The notes under the pieces: model-generated
The model's database searches: none
The model's input: only the letters and a program-made list of their open reading frames with translations
What the model was told of the DNA's origin: nothing
Source of the DNA: Williamsia sp. 1138
GTDB lineage: Bacteria > Actinomycetota > Actinomycetes > Mycobacteriales > Mycobacteriaceae
Reading direction: 5' to 3'
Assembly: GCF_002095435.2 (NCBI RefSeq)
Contig: NZ_MJEJ02000053.1
Location: forward strand, 124,001 to 188,000
DNA: 64,000 bases
Shown: in pieces, positions 24,921 to 33,468 of the stretch
Layout of the letters: every line of letters starts with the position of its first letter
How positions within the stretch are numbered: position 1 is the stretch's first letter
Program-made: the position numbers and the translations under genes

Positions 24921-25385
24921 ATGACGTGGTCGGAGCGACTGACCGAACTGAACATCGTGCTCCCCAAGGTGGTGGCACCGCTGGCGTCGTATGTGCCTGC
25001 CGTGCAGACCGGCAATCTGGTCTACACCTCGGGACAGCTGCCGATCCTCGGCGGCGAGCTGACGGTGCACGGCAAGGTGTCGGAGGGCGCCGAAGGTGTG
25101 GTGCGTCCTGACGAGGCCACCGAGGCTGCCCGGATCGCTGCGCTCAACGCGTTGGCCGCGATCGACGGTCTGGTCGGGATCGACTCGGTCAAGCGCATCG
25201 TCAAGGTCGTCGGCTACGTGGCGTCGGCTCCGGGTTTCACCGGTCAGCCGCAGGTCATCAATGGCGCGTCGAACCTGCTGGGTGAGATCTTCGGCGAAGC
25301 GGGCAACCACGCCCGTGCCGCCGTCGGCGTCGCCGAATTGCCGTTGGGTGCGCCGGTCGAGGTCGAACTGATCGTCGAGGTCTGA
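24921..25385 (+). CDS. RidA/YjgF family protein
   Basis: 154 residues. The RidA core is clear: NIVLPKVVAPLASYVPAVQT, then VYTSGQLPI, ALNALAAI, VKVVGYVASAPGF and AAVGVAELPLGAPVEVELI. RidA trimers deaminate reactive enamine/imine intermediates of amino-acid metabolism. This longer form (about 150 residues) is the actinobacterial subgroup with uncertain substrate. The key Arg of the classical IPA(R)S(A)VGV motif is at the expected site (ARAAVGV). It follows a DUF4177-like gene and is convergent with hypB across a hairpin. Confidence 0.88.
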   Translation: MTWSERLTELNIVLPKVVAPLASYVPAVQTGNLVYTSGQLPILGGELTVHGKVSEGAEGVVRPDEATEAARIAALNALAAIDGLVGIDSVKRIVKVVGYVASAPGFTGQPQVINGASNLLGEIFGEAGNHARAAVGVAELPLGAPVEVELIVEV

Positions 25386-25401
25386 TCCGACGCCCCTTCC
25401 T

Positions 25402-25459
25402 CCACCCGTTTTCGGGCCCTCCATCGGAACTTATCGGTGGAGGACGCAAAAACGGGTGG
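25402..25459. terminator. long hairpin between convergent ridA-like and hypB genes
   Basis: CCACCCGTTTT (25402-25412) pairs with AAAACGGGTGG (25449-25459), and an inner arm (CTCCATCGG/CGGTGGAG) pairs inside it. It looks like a bidirectional terminator. The outer arm CCACCCGTT recurs in the hairpin at 30646-30708. Confidence 0.7.
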
Positions 25460-25463
25460 GGGG

Positions 25464-26228
25464 TCAGCGGCTGAGAAGCCCGCTGAGCCATCGGTACCAC
25501 TGGTCGAGTCCCTCGCCGGTCTTGGCGCTGACCGGGATCACCCGCGCCGCCGGGTTGGTCTGCGCAATGTTGTCGAGAAAAACCTGCATCTCGACGTCGA
25601 GGTGGGGGAGCAGATCGATCTTGTTGAGCAGCACCACATGTACCCGGCCGAACATCAGCGGGTACTTCAGCGGTTTGTCCTCGCCCTCGGTCACCGAGTA
25701 GACCATCACCCGGGCGTGCTCTCCCACATCGAACTCCGCGGGACACACCAGGTTCCCGACGTTCTCGATGATCACCAGGTCCAGCTCGGGCAGGTCGAGA
25801 TCCTGCAGGGCCCGATTCACCATCGGCGCATCGAGATGGCACTCGCCACCGAAACCCTGATCGGTGTTGATCAGCGAGACCTGAGCGCCCTTGTCCGCCA
25901 ACCGGACTGCGTCCAGATCGGTGGCGATGTCGCCTTCGATGACTCCGACGCGCACCGACTCCCGTAAGGCATCGAGAGTCTTCGAGAGAACTGCCGTCTT
26001 GCCTGACCCGGGCGAACTCATCAGATTCACCGCCTGCACCCCCGCATCGGCGAATGCGGTGCGGTTGAGGTTGGCGCGGACATCGTTCTCGGTGAAGATG
26101 GCTTCGAGCACATCGACCCGCTCGGCGCCGGTCTCGTAACCGCTGTGGTCGCCGTGATCATGGGAATGAGCGTGCGTCGTCCCGTCGGCGTGGGTGTGCG
26201 GTTCGTCGTGACGGTGAAATCGGCCCAT
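25464..26228 (-). CDS. hypB: HypB-like nickel-insertion GTPase
   Basis: 254 residues. A His-rich N-terminus (HRHDEPHTHADGTTHAHSHD) for nickel storage is followed by a SIMIBI GTPase: P-loop SPGSGKT (72-78), EGDIATDLDA, NTDQGFGGECHLD (Zn/Ni site) and NKIDLLPHLD. HypB loads nickel into [NiFe]-hydrogenase with HypA, and related UreG serves urease. No other hyp, hydrogenase or urease gene is in the window, so it is an orphan here. The ATG at 26228 is used; the frame remains open upstream by chance. It lies in a four-gene insertion relative to the mycobacterial order. Confidence 0.9.
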   Translation of the reverse strand: MGRFHRHDEPHTHADGTTHAHSHDHGDHSGYETGAERVDVLEAIFTENDVRANLNRTAFADAGVQAVNLMSSPGSGKTAVLSKTLDALRESVRVGVIEGDIATDLDAVRLADKGAQVSLINTDQGFGGECHLDAPMVNRALQDLDLPELDLVIIENVGNLVCPAEFDVGEHARVMVYSVTEGEDKPLKYPLMFGRVHVVLLNKIDLLPHLDVEMQVFLDNIAQTNPAARVIPVSAKTGEGLDQWYRWLSGLLSR

Positions 26229-26287
26229 ACCTGATGGTAAGCACTGGTTGCATAGGGTGGACCGGGATGAACATTCGAGGAGGAGCC

Positions 26288-26320
26288 GTGAGCCCATCGG
26301 CCCTGCGGGCTGCGCGATGA
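26288..26320 (+). CDS. possible 10-residue leader peptide
   Basis: A strong ribosome binding site (GAGGAGGAG, 26276-26284) precedes GTG AGC..., a 10-codon frame (reads SPSALRAAR after the start) that stops at the TGA inside ATGA, where the CoA-transferase ATG begins. The main gene itself has no ribosome binding site. This suggests translational coupling through a mini-ORF, or a frameshift relative to an older longer start. An in-frame ATG at 26267 could also be the start. Confidence 0.4.
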   Translation: MSPSALRAAR

Positions 26321-27492
26321 CCGCGCCGACGCGGCGATGGGCTGAGAGCGGATTGGCCCACCTGACGGGGGAACCTGACGGCCCGCCCGACTTCTCGCGT
26401 TCGCGGATCCTGGAGCGTGCCGACCAGGCCGCTGCGCCGTTCGGGGTCGACGCGGCATTGCTCCTCGCAGGTCGGGCGGGATTGACCGGCACCTCGCGCG
26501 CGGGCCGGACATCGGTCGGCGGCAGCACCCGGCTGATGCGCTGCCGCGACACCTGGTGCGTGTTCACGCTCGCGCGGCCGAGCGATCTCGCCGTCATCGG
26601 CGCGTTGCTGGAGACCGGAGAAGCGATCGACGACCCGTGGCAACTGCTCGCCGACGCGGCCGCGGACCGCGAAGCAGCCGAACTCGTCGAGCGTGGACGC
26701 CTGCTGGGGATGCCGTGCGCGGTCCTGAACTCACACGGCGGAGAACCTGTTGTCTCGCAGCAGCTGTGGTCCGCCCGTGCCCCACGTCCGGTTGATCCCG
26801 GGCTCCTGGTGGTCGACCTGTCCGCGATGTGGGCGGGGCCTCTGTGTGGGCATTTGCTGCGCGCGCTCGGCGCCACCGTCATCAAGGTGGAGAGCCCCGA
26901 TCGCGCTGATGGCGCCCGGTTCGGCAACGCAGACTTCTTCGAATGGATGAACGGCGGCAAGCTGCAGTTCTCGGCGCCGGTGTCGCGCGAGTCCCCGGTG
27001 CTCGCGGCGTTGCTCGATGCTGCGGACGTGGTGATCGAGGCATCGCGACCCCGCGCGCTCGAGCAGGCGGGGCTGGCCGCTGCCACCCGGGCGCCGCGGC
27101 CCGGCCGGGTCTGGGTGCGGATCACGGGTTATGGCGCCGGGCAGGACGAGCGCGACCGCGTCGCTTTCGGTGACGACGCCGCGGCGGCAGGCGGTCTGGT
27201 CGGGACCGGCACGCAGGGCCCGATCTTCTGCGGCGATGCCATCGCCGATCCGTTGACCGGACTCGAGGCCGCTCACGCCGTCCTCGAGTCGCTGGGTCGG
27301 GGCGGCGGTGAGGTGCTCGACGTCGCGATGGCAGGCGTGGCCGCGCGCTATGCAGCGATCCCACTCGCGCCGGTGGGATCGGACGCCGCGGTCAGTGCGC
27401 CGCCCGTTCCGTCGATTGTTCGGCATCCGGTGAAAACTGTTGATGCGCACTGGGTTCGGAAACTGGTCGATGAACGGTCCGGCTTGTGCTGA
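26317..27492 (+). CDS. CaiB/BaiF-type CoA-transferase family protein
   Basis: 391 residues. The family III CoA-transferase core is seen as LLVVDLSAMWAGPLCGHLLR, ALGATVIKVESPDRADGA and DVVIEASRPRALEQ, with the RITGYG strand. The N-terminal 150 residues are less typical. Such enzymes move CoA between acids via an aspartyl-CoA intermediate; the usual catalytic Asp follows later than in full-length relatives, so I am unsure that this short form is active. The ATG at 26317 overlaps a mini-ORF by ATGA. It is followed, with a short overlap, by an amidohydrolase. Confidence 0.75.
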   Translation: MTAPTRRWAESGLAHLTGEPDGPPDFSRSRILERADQAAAPFGVDAALLLAGRAGLTGTSRAGRTSVGGSTRLMRCRDTWCVFTLARPSDLAVIGALLETGEAIDDPWQLLADAAADREAAELVERGRLLGMPCAVLNSHGGEPVVSQQLWSARAPRPVDPGLLVVDLSAMWAGPLCGHLLRALGATVIKVESPDRADGARFGNADFFEWMNGGKLQFSAPVSRESPVLAALLDAADVVIEASRPRALEQAGLAAATRAPRPGRVWVRITGYGAGQDERDRVAFGDDAAAAGGLVGTGTQGPIFCGDAIADPLTGLEAAHAVLESLGRGGGEVLDVAMAGVAARYAAIPLAPVGSDAAVSAPPVPSIVRHPVKTVDAHWVRKLVDERSGLC

Positions 27493-28823
27493 TCATCGGG
27501 GCGAAGGCGATCACCGGCGAGACCGTATCTGTTCGTACCGAGCGCGATGCCATCCGGGACGTCGGCGCCTATCTGGAAGCCCGCAGCGGCGAAGACGTCG
27601 TCGACCTTGCGGGCGGCACCGTGATCCCCGGATTACATGATCATCATGTGCATCTGAGAGCGGCCGCCGCCGCGGCCGCGTCGGTGTCGGTCGGGCCGCC
27701 CGCAGTCGCCGACGCCGACGCGTTGCGACGCGTGCTGCGTGCCGCCGAGCCCCGGCCGGACGGCTGGATCAGGGCAGTCGGCTACCACGACAGTGTTGCG
27801 GGTGACCTCGACAGGCAGTACCTCGACGACGTGATCTCGACTGTGCCACTACGTGTTCAGCACCGTAGCGGGGCGATGTGGATAGTGAACTCGGCCGGAT
27901 TGGTCGCGCTCGGCCGACCGGACCATCCGACGGGGCGCCTCTATCGGGAAGATGCGGAGATTGCTGCGTCGACGGTATCCGAACCGATCGATTTCGCGTC
28001 CGTCAGTGCCCGGCTGACGGCGTACGGGGTGGCCGGGGTGACCGAGGCAACGCCTGATCTCACAGCAACCGAGCTCGATTCGTTCGACGTAGCTGTGCGC
28101 AGCGGCCGGTTGCGACAGCGGGTGCTCGTGCTGTCGCAGGACGCGGGTCACGGGTCGTTGGATTTCGGCCCCATCAAACGCATTCTGGACGACGACACCC
28201 TCGACCTCGATGCCCTCACCGCGTGGATCGCACACTGCCACGGTGATGGCGTCGCGGTGGCGATGCACTGCGTGACGGTGGTCCAACTGGTCGTCGCGGT
28301 GGCAGCACTGCGCACGGCGGGATCCGTCGTCGGCGACCGGGTCGAGCACGCGGCAATGGTTCCCGAGGAGATGATCGACGATCTGGTGGACCTCGGGGTC
28401 ACGGTGGTGACCCAACCCAACTTCGTCGCCGAACGCGGTGAGCAATACCTGCAGGACATTCCGGCCACCGACCTTCCACAACTGTGGCGGCTGGCGAGTC
28501 TTCAGCGTGCCGGGGTCGCGGTGGCCGGAGGTACCGACGCCCCCTTCGGTGGCCTCGATCCCTGGGCCTGCATGCGGGCGGCCCGCGACCGTCTCTGCGC
28601 CTCCGGGGCCGAACTGTCTTCGTCGGAACGTGTTTCGGCGCAGGCGGCGCTCGGTCTGTTCCTCGGTGAGCCCCTCGCGCCCGCCCGACCTCGGGTGCTC
28701 GCGCCGGGTGCGCGCGCGGACCTCACCCTGCTGTCCGAGCCGCCTGCCGTCGTTCTCGGCGAACTGACCGCAGAAGCGGTCGCCGGCACCGTGATCGGTG
28801 GCGTGCTGTACCCGAACGACTGA
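27486..28823 (+). CDS. amidohydrolase family protein (YtcJ-like)
   Basis: 445 residues. Metal-dependent hydrolase of the amidohydrolase superfamily: N-terminal beta sandwich, then PGLHDHHVHLRA (HxH metal site), later AMHCVT and DRVEHAAMV His ligands, GGTDAPFGGLDPW with the active-site Asp, and GARADLTLLSEPP from the closing sandwich. The YtcJ/exoenzyme-regulatory type acts on amide or enol-ester bonds of unknown substrates. The GTG start at 27486 overlaps the CoA-transferase stop by seven bases. It ends seven bases before the convergent hydratase gene. Confidence 0.85.
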   Translation: MLIIGAKAITGETVSVRTERDAIRDVGAYLEARSGEDVVDLAGGTVIPGLHDHHVHLRAAAAAAASVSVGPPAVADADALRRVLRAAEPRPDGWIRAVGYHDSVAGDLDRQYLDDVISTVPLRVQHRSGAMWIVNSAGLVALGRPDHPTGRLYREDAEIAASTVSEPIDFASVSARLTAYGVAGVTEATPDLTATELDSFDVAVRSGRLRQRVLVLSQDAGHGSLDFGPIKRILDDDTLDLDALTAWIAHCHGDGVAVAMHCVTVVQLVVAVAALRTAGSVVGDRVEHAAMVPEEMIDDLVDLGVTVVTQPNFVAERGEQYLQDIPATDLPQLWRLASLQRAGVAVAGGTDAPFGGLDPWACMRAARDRLCASGAELSSSERVSAQAALGLFLGEPLAPARPRVLAPGARADLTLLSEPPAVVLGELTAEAVAGTVIGGVLYPND

Positions 28824-28830
28824 CCACCGC

Positions 28831-29802
28831 TCAGTCCTCGATCGAATCGATCAGACCCCACTCGAGCGCGGTGCCGGTGTCGACCCGCCGCCCGCTCAGC
28901 ACCAGGAAAGCGGTGCGCCAGCGCCCGATTCGGCGAGGGATGCTGACGGTGCCGCCCGCACCGGGGAGCAAACCCAACCGGAGTTCGGGTAGTCCGAACA
29001 CGGTGTCGGGGTGCGCACTCACGCGGGGGCAGAAGGACGCCATCTCCAGCCCACTCCCGAGCACTGCGCCGTGCACTCGGGCCTGGAAGTTCGGTCCGAG
29101 CCGCGCTGCCACGGCGTCGAGGAGTAAGCCCGGGCTGTGACGAGTCCGGGCGAGATGAGAGTTCGCGGGATCGGTGAACGTGCCGAATTCCGTGAGATCC
29201 CCGCCGCTGCAGAACGATTTACCCTCTCCGCTGAGCGTCACCGTGTCGAGAGTGGGGTCGGCGAGTGCCACGGTCAGCGCGTCGATCAACCCTGCTCGCA
29301 ACGCGTTGCTGAACGCATTGTGCCTGGCAGGCCGGTTGAAGCTGATCGCGAGCGACGAGCCGTCTCGATCGAGCAGCACCGGATCATCTTGGATGTGCAT
29401 CTCACGGGGGCCCTGGCCCGCGAGCCATTCGGTGAACTCCGGTCCGGCCTGCAACGTCGAGTACGCCAGCGATTCGGTGATCAGCCCGCTCAGGGTCCCG
29501 GCGCGGGCGGAGTCGGCACGTAAGACGTCGTCGCAGACCGCCGCTGCGACCGGACGGATGCGGACGTTCTCGGTGATGGCGGCGACGGCCGAATCGATCG
29601 AATCGACCTGGACCACCCGCCGGTCCGCGGTGGGCTCTTCGCTCAGCGTGAAGGTCGCATGGTCGAGCCACGCCGCCGCCGATTCCGGTGGTGCGCCGGG
29701 GCAGAGAGCGACGACCACCCCGGGGAGCAGATCCTGAGGAATCGCTTCGAGCGCGGGGTCCGTGAGATCGACGAACATCGGTGTCGCCGGGGAGCCTGAC
29801 AT
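28831..29802 (-). CDS. enoyl-CoA hydratase/isomerase family protein
   Basis: 323 residues. The crotonase core starts near residue 140: LAISFNRPARHNAFSN, then GEGKSFCSGGDLTEFG (oxyanion-hole strand), AVLGSGLEMASFC and PELRLGLLPGAGGTVSIPRR. The Glu of PELRLGLLPG fits a hydratase or isomerase. The first 130 residues do not look like crotonase and give an unusually long N-terminal extension. The ATG at 29802 is used; the frame stays open far upstream by chance. It is divergent from the MBL gene by 24 bases. With the CoA-transferase and amidohydrolase it suggests acyl-CoA metabolism. Confidence 0.82.
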   Translation of the reverse strand: MSGSPATPMFVDLTDPALEAIPQDLLPGVVVALCPGAPPESAAAWLDHATFTLSEEPTADRRVVQVDSIDSAVAAITENVRIRPVAAAVCDDVLRADSARAGTLSGLITESLAYSTLQAGPEFTEWLAGQGPREMHIQDDPVLLDRDGSSLAISFNRPARHNAFSNALRAGLIDALTVALADPTLDTVTLSGEGKSFCSGGDLTEFGTFTDPANSHLARTRHSPGLLLDAVAARLGPNFQARVHGAVLGSGLEMASFCPRVSAHPDTVFGLPELRLGLLPGAGGTVSIPRRIGRWRTAFLVLSGRRVDTGTALEWGLIDSIED

Positions 29803-29826
29803 GCTGCTCACGCTAGCCTGAGGGGC

Positions 29827-30633
29827 ATGAGTGCACCGCAGCATCCTGCCTATGGCGTGGTTCGACCTGTCACCGATTTTGCATCTGTGTTGCTCTGTCA
29901 CAACCCGGGGATGATGACGCTCGACGGCACCAACACCTGGATTCTGCGGGCTCCGGGACAGGACGATTGCGTGGTCGTCGACCCCGGTCCCAAGGGCAAG
30001 AAAAAGCACGTCAAAGCAACTGCAGCGCAAGGAAACGTGGTCTTGGGGCTCATCACCCATCGCCACTACGACCACACGGGCGCGATCAAGTACTTCCGAG
30101 AGCAGACCGGAGCCCCGATCCGGGCGCGGGCCGAGAAGTACACCAAGGGTGCGGCGACGCTGAAGGACCGCGAGGTCATCGAAGCCGCCGGACTGCGGAT
30201 CACCGTGCTGCACACGCCTGGCCATACGGGCGATTCGGTGAGCTTTCTCGTCGAACACGAGGGGCGGAAGGTGATGCTGACCGGAGATACGATCCTCGGC
30301 GGCGGGACCACCGTGCTCGATCCACAGGACGGCACACTCCGTGACTACATGAACTCGCTCAACCGGCTCATCGTGGAAGGCGACGGTGCGGCGTTGCTGC
30401 CGGGCCATGGTCCCGATCACCCGGATCTGATCCCGGTGGCCAGGTTCTACAAGAAGCACCGAGAAGATCGCATCGACCAGGTGCGCGCGGCACTCGAGGA
30501 ACTCGGGGAGTCACCGGAGACGGTCAAACCGCGAAAAGTGGTCAAGAAGGTCTACGCAGATGTCGACAAGAAGCTGTGGCCCGCGGCCAAGATGTCGGTG
30601 AAGACGCAGCTGGCGTACCTGTCGGGCGAATAG
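29827..30633 (+). CDS. MBL-fold hydrolase (Rv3677c-like)
   Basis: 268 residues. Canonical metal motif THRHYDHTG, then HTPGHTGDS, MLTGDTILGG and LLPGHGPDH. The C-terminal part has the winged helix seen in LACTB2-like proteins (RVDQVRAAL-type helix, then AKMSVKTQLAYL). LACTB2 relatives are endoribonucleases; the bacterial actinobacterial members are uncharacterised. Its place next to crp is conserved in mycobacteria. A long hairpin follows the stop. Confidence 0.85.
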   Translation: MSAPQHPAYGVVRPVTDFASVLLCHNPGMMTLDGTNTWILRAPGQDDCVVVDPGPKGKKKHVKATAAQGNVVLGLITHRHYDHTGAIKYFREQTGAPIRARAEKYTKGAATLKDREVIEAAGLRITVLHTPGHTGDSVSFLVEHEGRKVMLTGDTILGGGTTVLDPQDGTLRDYMNSLNRLIVEGDGAALLPGHGPDHPDLIPVARFYKKHREDRIDQVRAALEELGESPETVKPRKVVKKVYADVDKKLWPAAKMSVKTQLAYLSGE

Positions 30634-30639
30634 CTCTCC

Positions 30640-30713
30640 ACACAAAACCACCCGTTCTGGTCATAACCACGGGGCGCGAACCCCTGGGTTTGACCGAAAC
30701 GGGTGGTTGTGTG
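30640..30713. terminator. long nested hairpin between convergent MBL and crp genes
   Basis: AACCACCCGTT (30646-30656) pairs with AACGGGTGGTT (30698-30708), with flanking CACA/TGTG and an inner GGTCA/TGACC pair. It is a bidirectional terminator and shares its outer arm with the hairpin at 25402. Confidence 0.75.
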
Positions 30714-30719
30714 AAAAAC

Positions 30720-31394
30720 CTAGCGAGCTCGGCGAGCCAGACGCTCGGAGTCCGCGATCAGCACGCTCTTGCCTTCGAGCCGCAACCAGCCACGCTGGGC
30801 GAAATCGGCCAGGGCTTTGTTGACGGTTTCACGTGAAGCACCGACGAGCTGGGCGATTTCTTCCTGCGTGAGGTCGTGCGTCACGCGGAGCGCACCGGCC
30901 TCCTGCGTTCCGAACCGCTGCGCCAGCTGCAGGAGCTGCTTGGCCACACGTCCGGGAACATCGGTGAAGATCAGGTCGGCGAGGTTGTTGTTGGTGCGGC
31001 GCAGGCGACGGGCCAGCACGCGCAGCAGCTGCTCGGCGATCTCGGGGCGGTCGGCAATCCAGGACCGGAGAGCTTCACGGTCCATCGACACCGCGCGAAC
31101 TTCGGTGACCGTTGTCGCCGACGAGGTGCGGGGACCGGGATCGAAGATGGACAGCTCACCGAACATGTCGGACGGACCCATGATGGTCAGCAGGTTCTCA
31201 CGACCGTCAACTGACTTGCGGCCGACTTTCACCTTGCCCGACAGGATGATGTAGAGCCGATCTCCGGGCTCGCCCTCGTTGAAGATGACGTGTCCGCGTG
31301 GAAAATCAACCGGCTGAAGCTGATTGGTCAGTGCCGCGACGGCGGTGGGCTCAACTCCCTGAAATATGCCCGCCCGCGCCAGTACTTCTTCCAC
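30720..31394 (-). CDS. crp: Crp/Fnr-family cAMP receptor regulator
   Basis: 224 residues. The cyclic-nucleotide domain occupies about 10-120 ([38 protein letters not shown], carrying the cAMP-contacting Glu, Arg and Thr). A dimer helix and C-terminal HTH follow at about 165-205 ([20 protein letters not shown]). It is the Crp/GlxR global regulator of actinobacteria, tied to carbon and acetate metabolism. Its neighbours (Nth, MBL) match Rv3676. Its consensus site is TGTGA-N6-TCACA; a near match is seen at 44128. Confidence 0.93.
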   Translation of the reverse strand: MEEVLARAGIFQGVEPTAVAALTNQLQPVDFPRGHVIFNEGEPGDRLYIILSGKVKVGRKSVDGRENLLTIMGPSDMFGELSIFDPGPRTSSATTVTEVRAVSMDREALRSWIADRPEIAEQLLRVLARRLRRTNNNLADLIFTDVPGRVAKQLLQLAQRFGTQEAGALRVTHDLTQEEIAQLVGASRETVNKALADFAQRGWLRLEGKSVLIADSERLARRAR

Positions 31395-31556
31395 TTACGC
31401 CCCTTTCTAAGGGTCCAGCCAGACCGCGTTCACTCGCGGGTGTACGAACGATCAAAGTGTTGTGTTTGTCACCCGCGGCCAAGTCTACGGGTATTCATTC
31501 CGAAAGATTGTGTTTACCCCCATCGGCGCGGGAGCGGAGTTCGACAGGGGGCGGGC

Positions 31557-31805
31557 CTAGCTCGCGCGGATGGATTCGCCGGGTTCGATGTTCGTCGGCA
31601 TCCGGCGGTCGCGGAACTCGTCGAGCGCGGCGGGGAAGCCCTGCCTGGCCAGGGTGTCCATCTGCTCCGGCTCGGCGGACTCGAGGAACTCTTCGACGTG
31701 GTCGACCCGCACGTTGAGACGTTCGAGCTGGTTCTCCACACGCTCCATCGCCAGAGCGAAGAGCATGAGAACCGCGGGGAACAGAAGTACGGCGAGTCCG
31801 TGCAT
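31557..31805 (-). CDS. small membrane protein between crp and nth
   Basis: 82 residues: one TM helix ([19 protein letters not shown]), then an amphipathic, acidic helix probably forming a coiled coil ([17 protein letters not shown]) and a polar tail. The ATG at 31805 gives a sensible N-terminus right before the TM helix; the frame is open further upstream, but that part is Arg-rich. Mycobacteria also have a small membrane-protein gene here (Rv3675). Function unknown. Confidence 0.6.
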   Translation of the reverse strand: MHGLAVLLFPAVLMLFALAMERVENQLERLNVRVDHVEEFLESAEPEQMDTLARQGFPAALDEFRDRRMPTNIEPGESIRAS

Positions 31806-31959
31806 GGGGAGTAGTAAACACAACCCAGGTCTCAGAAGAGACACGATCGCCTGGCCGACTGCGTCACGCCGTGCCGCGATCGAAGGCGGCTGCCTGCCGA
31901 CAGTCCTGTGGATGACAGCCGATACGGCTTCCGGGTGCGGCTCGCCGTACTCTGAATTG

Positions 31960-32730
31960 GTGAGTTCGAAGGCAGGTGCCAGGCGCGCCAGGACTGCGGC
32001 GCAGCGCGGTGTCGAGACCCGCACCGGCCTTGTCCGTCGGGCGCGGCGGATGGACCGCACGTTGCAGACCGCATTTCCGCATGTCTACTGCGAACTCGAC
32101 TTCACCAATCCGCTGGAGTTGTCGGTGGCCACGATCCTGTCGGCCCAGTGCACGGACGTGCGGGTGAACCTGACGACCCCAGCCCTGTTCCGTCGCTATC
32201 GCACCGCCGAGGACTACGCGGGCGCCGATCGCACGGAACTGGAGGAGATGATCCGGTCGACCGGCTTCTACCGGAACAAGGCCAACTCGATCATGGGTCT
32301 GGGGCAGGCGTTGGTCGAACGATTCGACGGCGAGGTCCCGAACAACCTGCGCGACCTCGTCTCGTTACCGGGCTTCGGCCGCAAGACCGCCAACGTCGTA
32401 CTCGGTAACGCCTTCGGTGTGCCCGGAATCACTGTCGACACCCATTTCGGTCGGCTGGTGCAGCGATGGAAGTGGACGGACGAAACCGACCCGGTGAAGA
32501 TCGAGCACGCCGTCGGCGAGCTGATCGAACGCAAGAACTGGACCGACCTCTCGCACCGGGTGATCTTCCACGGACGCCGGGTGTGTCATTCGCGAAAGCC
32601 CGCCTGCGGCGTCTGCGTGCTGGCCGCCGACTGCCCGTCGTACGGGTTGGGTCCGGTGGAGAAGTCGGAGGCGGCGAAGCTGGTGAAGGGCCCCGAGACC
32701 GACCATCTGCTGGCATTGGCGGGTTTGTAG
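31960..32730 (+). CDS. nth: endonuclease III
   Basis: 256 residues. Helix-hairpin-helix [14 protein letters not shown] with catalytic Lys142, catalytic Asp160 in [11 protein letters not shown], and a C-terminal [4Fe-4S] site with Cys 209, 216, 219 and 225 (C-x6-C-x2-C-x5-C). It removes oxidised pyrimidines from DNA and cleaves the abasic strand in base-excision repair. The GTG at 31960 is chosen so that the conserved [13 protein letters not shown] helix is included, as in mycobacterial Nth. It begins the plus-strand run nth, thioredoxin, Nudix, marP. Confidence 0.95.
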   Translation: MSSKAGARRARTAAQRGVETRTGLVRRARRMDRTLQTAFPHVYCELDFTNPLELSVATILSAQCTDVRVNLTTPALFRRYRTAEDYAGADRTELEEMIRSTGFYRNKANSIMGLGQALVERFDGEVPNNLRDLVSLPGFGRKTANVVLGNAFGVPGITVDTHFGRLVQRWKWTDETDPVKIEHAVGELIERKNWTDLSHRVIFHGRRVCHSRKPACGVCVLAADCPSYGLGPVEKSEAAKLVKGPETDHLLALAGL

Positions 32731-32733
32731 GCC

Positions 32734-33468
32734 GTGCCTGATCTGGAAGAGATGAACAGACCCCGGGCGGACCCACCCGGACGCTCACGGTTTCACCTGT
32801 CGGTGTCGGCGCGGTGGACCATCGCCGTGCTCGTCGTCGTGATCGCCCTGATCGTCGCCATCTGGCCGCGGCAGGCGGACACCCCCGCACCGGCGCCGAA
32901 CGGCATCTCGCAGAGCGGCAGTACTGCTGTGCCGGGCCTGCAGGCGAACGTCTCGGACGAGGACATGGCCAATGCCCGACTGCGGGCAGCCCTGGAGCCG
33001 TGTCCGGTGCCGGTCGGGCCTGCGCCGGAAGGATCGAAGCTGGCCGGGGTCACGGTGCCGTGTCTGGCCGATGGCTCGCCCGTGGATCTCGGTGCGGCGA
33101 CCGCGGGGACGCCGATGCTGGTGAACATCTGGGCGCACTGGTGTGGGCCATGCCGTGCAGAACTGCCGGTGATCGATGAGTACGCCGAGCAGGTCGGCGA
33201 TCGGGTGCGGGTGCTGACGGTTCAGGGCAAGGAGGGGTCGGAGAATCCGTTCCTGTCGCTGAACCTGCTCTCCGAGATCGGCGTCCGTTTGCCCACCGTC
33301 GTCGACACCGACTCGAAGATCGCGGCAGCGCTCGGGGTGCCGCGCGTCTACCCGGCGACGGTGCTCGTCCGCGCCGACGGCACGGTCGCAGCTGTATTGC
33401 CCACCGTGTTCGACTCCACCGACGAGGTGGCCGAGGTCGTCGACAAGTACCTGGGCGTCGCCGCATGA
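32734..33468 (+). CDS. membrane-anchored TlpA-like thioredoxin
   Basis: 244 residues. One N-terminal TM anchor (about 29-44), a linker, then a TlpA/ResA-type fold with active site WAHWCGPC (C137, C140) and the cis-Pro region GVPRVYPATVL. Two extra cysteines (C90, C110) are present. It would reduce disulfides outside the membrane. The GTG at 32734 lies three bases after nth; an ATG at 32752 is possible. It overlaps the Nudix gene by ATGA. The order nth, Rv3673c-like, Nudix, marP is conserved. Confidence 0.88.
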   Translation: MPDLEEMNRPRADPPGRSRFHLSVSARWTIAVLVVVIALIVAIWPRQADTPAPAPNGISQSGSTAVPGLQANVSDEDMANARLRAALEPCPVPVGPAPEGSKLAGVTVPCLADGSPVDLGAATAGTPMLVNIWAHWCGPCRAELPVIDEYAEQVGDRVRVLTVQGKEGSENPFLSLNLLSEIGVRLPTVVDTDSKIAAALGVPRVYPATVLVRADGTVAAVLPTVFDSTDEVAEVVDKYLGVAA

